Assembly: GCF_003208655.1 (NCBI RefSeq)
Contig: NZ_QKLU01000010.1
Location: forward strand, 158,783-222,782
Source: Pedobacter nutrimenti
GTDB lineage: Bacteria; Bacteroidota; Bacteroidia; Sphingobacteriales; Sphingobacteriaceae
Direction of reading: 5' to 3'
Length of the DNA: 64,000 bases
This document shows positions 59,060 to 64,000 of the stretch, piece by piece; the stretch's first letter is position 1; each line of letters opens with the position of its first letter. The position numbers and the translations under genes are program-made. The notes below the pieces were generated by a model. The model ran no database searches. It was not told where the DNA came from and worked only from the letters and a program-made list of their open reading frames with translations.

Positions 59060-62000
59060 ATGGAACACATTCAAATCTATAAACCTAAAAATAAAATACG
59101 CTTCGTAACAGCTGCCGCACTATTTGATGGCCATGACGCCACCATTAACATTATGCGGCGCATTCTGCAATCCTCTGGGGCAGAGGTGATCCATTTAGGG
59201 CACAACCGTTCTGTCGATGAGGTTGTCAACTGTGCAATACAGGAAGATGTACAGGGTATTGCCATGACCTCCTACCAGGGAGGACATATGGAATACTTTA
59301 AATATATGTTTGACCTCCTTCAGGAAAGAGGGGCATCCCATATTAAAATATTTGGAGGAGGTGGAGGTGTTATCCTTCCGTCCGAAATTCAGGAATTACA
59401 GGAATACGGCATCACCAGAATTTATTCCCCAGACGATGGTCGTAAAATGGGACTGCAGGGTATGATTAACAACATGCTGGAGCAGACCGATTACATCACG
59501 GCTGTTTCTGTGAACGGAGAACTAAAAAAAATTCCACATAAAGAAGTTAAAAGCATAGCCACCGCCATAACAGTGGCGGAGAATGACCCCGAGGCCGCCC
59601 AGGCCTTTGTCAATGAACTTAAAAAATTAACTAAAAATAATAAAGCCCCTGTACTTGGTATTACCGGGACCGGGGGTTCAGGAAAATCCTCTCTGGTCGA
59701 CGAACTGGTCAGAAGGTTTCTCATTGAGGTAAAAGATAAATCCCTGGCGATCATTTCGGTAGACCCTTCTAAAAGAAAAACAGGCGGGGCACTACTTGGC
59801 GACCGGATCAGAATGAATGCCATCAACAACAAAAGGGTTTATATGCGCTCTCTGGCGACCAGACAGGCAAATCTGGCCCTTTCTAAAAATGTGCAGGAAA
59901 GCATTGACATCTGCAAAGCTGCAGGATATGACCTGATCATTGTGGAGACCTCTGGTATTGGCCAGTCCGACACAGAAATCACAGAGCATTGCGATGTTTC
60001 TTTATATGTGATGACCCCTGAGTTCGGTGCAGCGACACAGCTGGAAAAAATTGATATGCTTGATTTTGCAGATCTGGTTGCGATCAACAAATTCGACAAA
60101 AGAGGTGCCCTGGATGCCTTGCGTGATGTAAGGAAGCAGTATAAACGGAACCACAACCTCTTTGATGCCAAAGATGACTTCATACCTGTTTATGGAACCA
60201 TGGCTTCCCAATTCAATGACCCGGGAATGAACAATTTGTTCAGTTCACTGATGGATAAAATTAAAGAAAAAACAGGTGTTGACTTTAAAGCACAGATGGT
60301 GCTTACCGCTGAGCAATCCGAAAAAATATACATTATTCCACCCGACCGGATCAGATACCTTGCCGAAATTGCCGAATCCAGTCAAACTTATAATGAATGG
60401 GTGGATCAGCAAAGCACTATTGCCAGAAAGCTATACCAGCTTCAGGGGGTATTGAAACTAGCAGAAAGCGAAGCCTCTTCCAATGTGACTGTTGATTCGC
60501 ATACACAAAAAGCCTTGCAAGATGTATACAACCATTTAGAAGAACTACTGGATGGACAATGCAGACGTCTGCTAAGAGAATGGCCGGAAACAAAGGAAAA
60601 ATATAAAGCAGAGAATTTCATTTACAAAGTCCGGGACAAAGAAATCAAACAGCCTTTATTTTATGAATCCCTTTCCAAACTAAAAATACCTAAAGTATCC
60701 CTGCCAAGGTACCAGGACTGGGGAGACATTCTGCGCTGGCTTTTGACAGAGAATGTTCCCGGAGAATTTCCTTATGCAGCAGGTGTTTTCCCGCTCAAGA
60801 GAGATGGTGAAGATCCCACCCGTATGTTTGCCGGAGAGGGCGGTCCGGAAAGAACAAATAAACGTTTCCATTATGTCTCTCTCGGTCAGCCTGCGCACAG
60901 GCTTTCCACTGCTTTTGATTCTGTTACCCTTTATGGCGAAGACCCTCATATCCGGCCGGATATTTATGGTAAAATCGGAAACTCCGGGGTGAGCATTGCC
61001 ACGTTGGATGATGCAAAAAAACTCTATTCCGGCTTTGATCTTTGTGCAGCCTCTACCTCTGTCTCCATGACCATAAATGGCCCTGCCCCTATGCTTTTGG
61101 GATTCTTTATGAATGCAGCCATCGATCAGCAATGTGAAAAATACATTAAAGAAAATGGCCTGCAAGCAGAGACTGAAAGAAAAATAAAGGCCTTGTACGA
61201 ATCAAAAGGTTTAACCAGGCCCCAATATAATGGTCAGCTGCCTGAGGGCAACAACGGACTTGGCCTGATGCTCCTTGGTACCACAGGTGATCAGGTCCTT
61301 CCCGCAGACATTTATGCTAAAATCAAAGCACATGCCATCAGTACGGTGAGGGGAACTGTTCAGGCCGATATTCTTAAAGAAGACCAGGCCCAAAACACCT
61401 GCATTTTCTCTACAGAATTTGCTTTAAGGATGATGGGCGATATCCAAAAGTATTTTATAGATGAAAAGGTGAGGAATTTTTATTCCGTATCCATTTCAGG
61501 ATATCACATTGCCGAAGCAGGAGCGAATCCAATCTCACAATTGGCCTTTACTTTAAGCAATGGCTTTACCTTTGTGGAATACTATTTAAGCAGGGGCATG
61601 CATATAGATGATTTCGCTCCTAACTTATCCTTTTTCTTTTCCAATGGCATTGATCCGGAGTATTCGGTAATAGGAAGGGTTGCCAGAAGAATTTGGGCAA
61701 AAGCGATTAAAAATAAATACAAGGGTAATGACCGTTCTCAAAAGCTAAAATACCATATACAAACTTCAGGTCGGTCTTTACATGCACAGGAAATTGATTT
61801 CAATGACATCAGAACGACCCTGCAGGCCTTGTACGCTATTTATGACAATTGCAACTCCCTTCATACCAATGCTTACGATGAGGCAATCACTACGCCAACA
61901 GAGGAATCTGTCAGAAGAGCTATGGCGATACAACTGATCATTAACCGGGAATTGGGACTGGCCAAAAACGAAAACCCTTTGCAAGGATCTTTTATTATTG

Positions 62001-62449
62001 AAGACCTGACCGATCTTGTTGAAGAAGCTGTGCTACTTGAATTTAAACGCATCAACGACAGAGGAGGGGTACTGGGTGCCATGGAAACCATGTACCAAAG
62101 AGGAAAAATACAAGAGGAAAGTCTGTATTATGAAACCCTGAAGCATACCGGAGAATATCCGATTGTAGGTGTAAATACTTTCCTGAATAAAAACGGTTCA
62201 CCAACGATTGTGCCTGGTGAGGTCATCCGTGCTACTGAAGAAGAGAAACAATATCAAATCAATGCTTTAAAAGCCTTTCAGGACAGAAACTCTGCGCACA
62301 CAGACAAAGTACTGAAACAATTACAAAAGTCAGCTGTAGCCGGTAAAAACATCTTTGAAGAACTCATGGAGGTTTGCAAAATCTGTTCCCTGGGACAGAT
62401 TTCCAATGCCCTTTATGAAGTTGGGGGTCAGTACAGAAGAAATATGTAA
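59060..62449 (+). CDS. icmF: Fused isobutyryl-CoA mutase IcmF (B12 domain, G-protein chaperone, mutase)
   Basis: This 1129-residue adenosylcobalamin enzyme carries out the isobutyryl-CoA to n-butyryl-CoA rearrangement. The domain order is the one unique to IcmF. First is a B12-binding domain (about 12-145; DGHD at 23-26 supplies the Co-ligating His). Next is a MeaB-like GTPase chaperone (about 195-420; GTGGSGKS at 203-210), then a mutase barrel (about 560-1120). In the barrel the methylmalonyl-CoA mutase residues Tyr and Arg are replaced by F590 (TRMFAGEGG) and Q778 (AQNTCIF). This is the isobutyryl-type combination. It would link valine-derived isobutyryl-CoA and butyryl-CoA metabolism, and possibly branched fatty-acid supply. 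Confidence 0.92.
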   Translation: MEHIQIYKPKNKIRFVTAAALFDGHDATINIMRRILQSSGAEVIHLGHNRSVDEVVNCAIQEDVQGIAMTSYQGGHMEYFKYMFDLLQERGASHIKIFGGGGGVILPSEIQELQEYGITRIYSPDDGRKMGLQGMINNMLEQTDYITAVSVNGELKKIPHKEVKSIATAITVAENDPEAAQAFVNELKKLTKNNKAPVLGITGTGGSGKSSLVDELVRRFLIEVKDKSLAIISVDPSKRKTGGALLGDRIRMNAINNKRVYMRSLATRQANLALSKNVQESIDICKAAGYDLIIVETSGIGQSDTEITEHCDVSLYVMTPEFGAATQLEKIDMLDFADLVAINKFDKRGALDALRDVRKQYKRNHNLFDAKDDFIPVYGTMASQFNDPGMNNLFSSLMDKIKEKTGVDFKAQMVLTAEQSEKIYIIPPDRIRYLAEIAESSQTYNEWVDQQSTIARKLYQLQGVLKLAESEASSNVTVDSHTQKALQDVYNHLEELLDGQCRRLLREWPETKEKYKAENFIYKVRDKEIKQPLFYESLSKLKIPKVSLPRYQDWGDILRWLLTENVPGEFPYAAGVFPLKRDGEDPTRMFAGEGGPERTNKRFHYVSLGQPAHRLSTAFDSVTLYGEDPHIRPDIYGKIGNSGVSIATLDDAKKLYSGFDLCAASTSVSMTINGPAPMLLGFFMNAAIDQQCEKYIKENGLQAETERKIKALYESKGLTRPQYNGQLPEGNNGLGLMLLGTTGDQVLPADIYAKIKAHAISTVRGTVQADILKEDQAQNTCIFSTEFALRMMGDIQKYFIDEKVRNFYSVSISGYHIAEAGANPISQLAFTLSNGFTFVEYYLSRGMHIDDFAPNLSFFFSNGIDPEYSVIGRVARRIWAKAIKNKYKGNDRSQKLKYHIQTSGRSLHAQEIDFNDIRTTLQALYAIYDNCNSLHTNAYDEAITTPTEESVRRAMAIQLIINRELGLAKNENPLQGSFIIEDLTDLVEEAVLLEFKRINDRGGVLGAMETMYQRGKIQEESLYYETLKHTGEYPIVGVNTFLNKNGSPTIVPGEVIRATEEEKQYQINALKAFQDRNSAHTDKVLKQLQKSAVAGKNIFEELMEVCKICSLGQISNALYEVGGQYRRNM

Positions 62450-62457
62450 ATTTATCC

Positions 62458-62504
62458 TATAAAACAAAGGCCCTGAATAAATTATTCAGGGCCTTTGTTT
62501 TATA
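62458..62504. terminator. Bidirectional terminator between icmF and the desaturase gene
   Basis: A perfect 21-base stem (62458-62478 with 62484-62504) with a 5-base loop lies between the two convergent stop codons. Confidence 0.87.
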
Positions 62505-62515
62505 ATTTGGATTGA

Positions 62516-63496
62516 TTAAGCATGTATCCAGCTAAATTTATATTCCATTGTAGGATTTTTCATTCGTTCTGCAATGCGGATTAATCGGTTTGGCAGCGCC
62601 ATGATATAATCTCTGGCTTTTTCACCCGCTTCATTAAGGTCGCGCATGCCTTCGAGTTTCCATTCTTCAATTAATTGCTGCATAATTTCTACGTAATCCA
62701 TAGCCGTATAAATACCCAAACGTTGGGCAGCATCTGTAAAATGACCAAAGGTTTGCCCTATTTTCATTCCCATTTCTCTAAGAAAATGTGCCGGCATAAC
62801 GATTTTTTTGCGCATCATATCCTCAAAAGCCAACATCGCTTCGTTAGGATCCACTTCAAAGATCTTACTGATGAAATCTTTGTACGCTTTTGCATGTCTT
62901 GCTTCATCTGAGGCAATTACACCACACATTTTCGACAATAGCGTATCCCCATCCTTTTTAGCCAGGGAAGCTACCCTTCTGTGCGAAATATTTGTCGCCA
63001 GCTCCTGGAAACTGGTGTAAATAAAATTCCGGTAAGGATCATGGCCTGTACCAATGTCAAACCCATCAGCAATTAAATACTGGGTAGAGATTTCCATTTG
63101 ACGCATATCAACGCGTCCTGATAGATAAAGATATTTATTCAGTAAATCGCCATGACGATTCTCTTCTGCAGTCCAGTGACGGTTCCATTTCATCCAACCT
63201 CCCTGTTCATCCCTGCTTACACCTTCAACCATGGCCAGCCAGGACTCATAAGTTGGTAAGGCTTCCTCTGTGATGGTATCACCAATAAGAACGGCCACCA
63301 GATCATAAGAAAGGTCCTGAGCTTTTTCCCTAAGTGCTTTAATGTCCTGGTAAAAGGTTTCACTCGTAGAGTCAGGTAAAAAATCAGATGGCTGCCAATT
63401 CGTATCAATCGGTTTGAGGTATGTAGGCATCATTTCGAGCATGTACTTCTCAATGTGCAGCATCACTTCCCTTCTTTTCTCTGCGAAAAAACTCAT
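62516..63496 (-). CDS. Acyl-ACP desaturase
   Basis: This 326-residue soluble di-iron enzyme of the stearoyl-ACP desaturase family introduces a cis double bond into saturated acyl-ACP. The two ExxH iron motifs are EENRH at 111-115 (WTAEENRHGDLLNKYL) and DEARH near 197 (GVIASDEARHAKAYKDF). The helical bundle with AQRLGIYTAMDYVEIM and ending in EYKFSWIHA is normal in length. It would set membrane fluidity. On the minus strand the promoter box TATCTTTG lies at 63521-63528 (CAAAGATA on plus), 25 bases before the ATG. Confidence 0.93.
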   Translation of the reverse strand: MSFFAEKRREVMLHIEKYMLEMMPTYLKPIDTNWQPSDFLPDSTSETFYQDIKALREKAQDLSYDLVAVLIGDTITEEALPTYESWLAMVEGVSRDEQGGWMKWNRHWTAEENRHGDLLNKYLYLSGRVDMRQMEISTQYLIADGFDIGTGHDPYRNFIYTSFQELATNISHRRVASLAKKDGDTLLSKMCGVIASDEARHAKAYKDFISKIFEVDPNEAMLAFEDMMRKKIVMPAHFLREMGMKIGQTFGHFTDAAQRLGIYTAMDYVEIMQQLIEEWKLEGMRDLNEAGEKARDYIMALPNRLIRIAERMKNPTMEYKFSWIHA

Positions 63497-63520
63497 TGTT
63501 TTGTGTGTTTAAATTAGTTG

Positions 63521-63528
63521 CAAAGATA
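63521..63528 (-). promoter_or_regulatory. Candidate -7 box of the desaturase gene
   Basis: Read on minus, TATCTTTG fits TAnnTTTG, 24 bases before the ATG. The -33 element is not clear. The remaining spacer 63530-63845 shows no gene; its right half is richer in G+C than usual spacers here. Confidence 0.45.
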
Positions 63529-63846
63529 ACCAAAAAAATTGCATAAAAACTGACCTTGATCATTTTATTATCACTATATCATTTCATACAACTTTCCATG
63601 TAGAAGAAGCCTGATTTCCTGTGTGTAAACTAAAGCTTTCAGCGTTTCCATCTCAGGTACCAGGGGACTGATCAGGACTCATTTGTTCTGTCTCTGTCAG
63701 GGTTTGGTATGGATTTAAGGTTTCCCGTCCGGTCAAGGTTTGGGCCCTTCGGAAAGGGAAAAGCTGCTGTTTGAATAAGCCCGCTCAGGCCGGCTTTGGT
63801 GTGGCTTGGCTTGACCTGACCTGGAACAGAATGCCCATAAACAAGA

Positions 63847-63874
63847 AAAGCCTGCAGTTCTCACTACAGGCTTT
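63847..63874 (-). terminator. Terminator after the 5S rRNA gene
   Basis: AAAGCCTGTAG and CTGCAGGCTTT (read on minus) pair over 11 bases with one G-T around a 6-base loop, then a short pyrimidine-rich tail. It lies about 10 bases past the 3' end of the 5S gene. Confidence 0.7.
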
Positions 63875-63883
63875 CTTTAAGAT

Positions 63884-63992
<109 letters not shown>

Positions 63993-64000
63993 AATATTTT

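Overview
The window reads as ordinary chromosome from a member of the Bacteroidota, most likely family Sphingobacteriaceae (Pedobacter-like). The grounds are a SusC/SusD pair with FecR and an ECF sigma factor, a PafA-type phosphatase, bacillithiol deacetylase BshB1, families typical of the phylum (DUF4783, DUF4294, DUF6965, HU-CCDC81/SPOR), few Shine-Dalgarno sequences, and repeated TAnnTTTG promoter boxes. The genus is inferred from gene content; no 16S rRNA is present.

Layout. 1-731: tail of a DUF4256 gene and a YdeI/DUF1801 gene. 798-9607 (minus): a nutrient-uptake locus (ECF sigma, FecR, SusC, SusD, secreted FAD oxidoreductase). 9608-11290: lysine 6-transaminase behind a perfect Bacteroidota promoter, converging on an acyl-CoA dehydrogenase of glutaryl-CoA dehydrogenase type. 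12706-14565 (minus): DUF4294, glutathione peroxidase and BshB1. 14804-20305: housekeeping genes on plus (Rel, Fur, PurA, PabB). 20329-23153 (minus): NadC, PlsY and an M48 lipoprotein, plus DUF4783. 23419-31191: GpmI and a lipoprotein, a TPR protein, Lon, an LpxR-like protein, ArfB and Cmk. 31325-37151: an RND efflux operon (adaptor, pump, outer-membrane channel). 37215-42074: small accessory genes, including an orphan IlvH-like ACT protein and a PepSY protein. 42196-47817: ribosomal protein S1, a GH20 hexosaminidase, a DCC protein, PyrR and PyrB. 47949-57248: a Tol/TonB-like envelope operon (TPR protein, barrel protein, HU/SPOR protein, ExbB, ExbD, TonB) followed by FolC. 57322-63496: PafA phosphatase, fused isobutyryl-CoA mutase IcmF and an acyl-ACP desaturase. 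A 5S rRNA gene on the minus strand closes the window, so an rRNA operon lies just beyond the right edge.

The most interesting element is at 38302-38502. A 33-codon reading frame, in which 16 residues are Ile, Val or Leu, ends inside a segment that can pair with the 5' arm of an intrinsic terminator placed directly before the orphan IlvH-like gene. The geometry is that of a complete ribosome-mediated attenuator: stalling on Ile/Val codons would leave the antiterminator strand free, while a ribosome at the leader stop codon would cover it. Other points of interest are a sigma-54-like promoter before lon, terminators that include the start codon of an acyl-CoA dehydrogenase gene and the stop codon of arfB, and a Tol-like operon whose HU/SPOR protein could link cytoplasm and cell wall.
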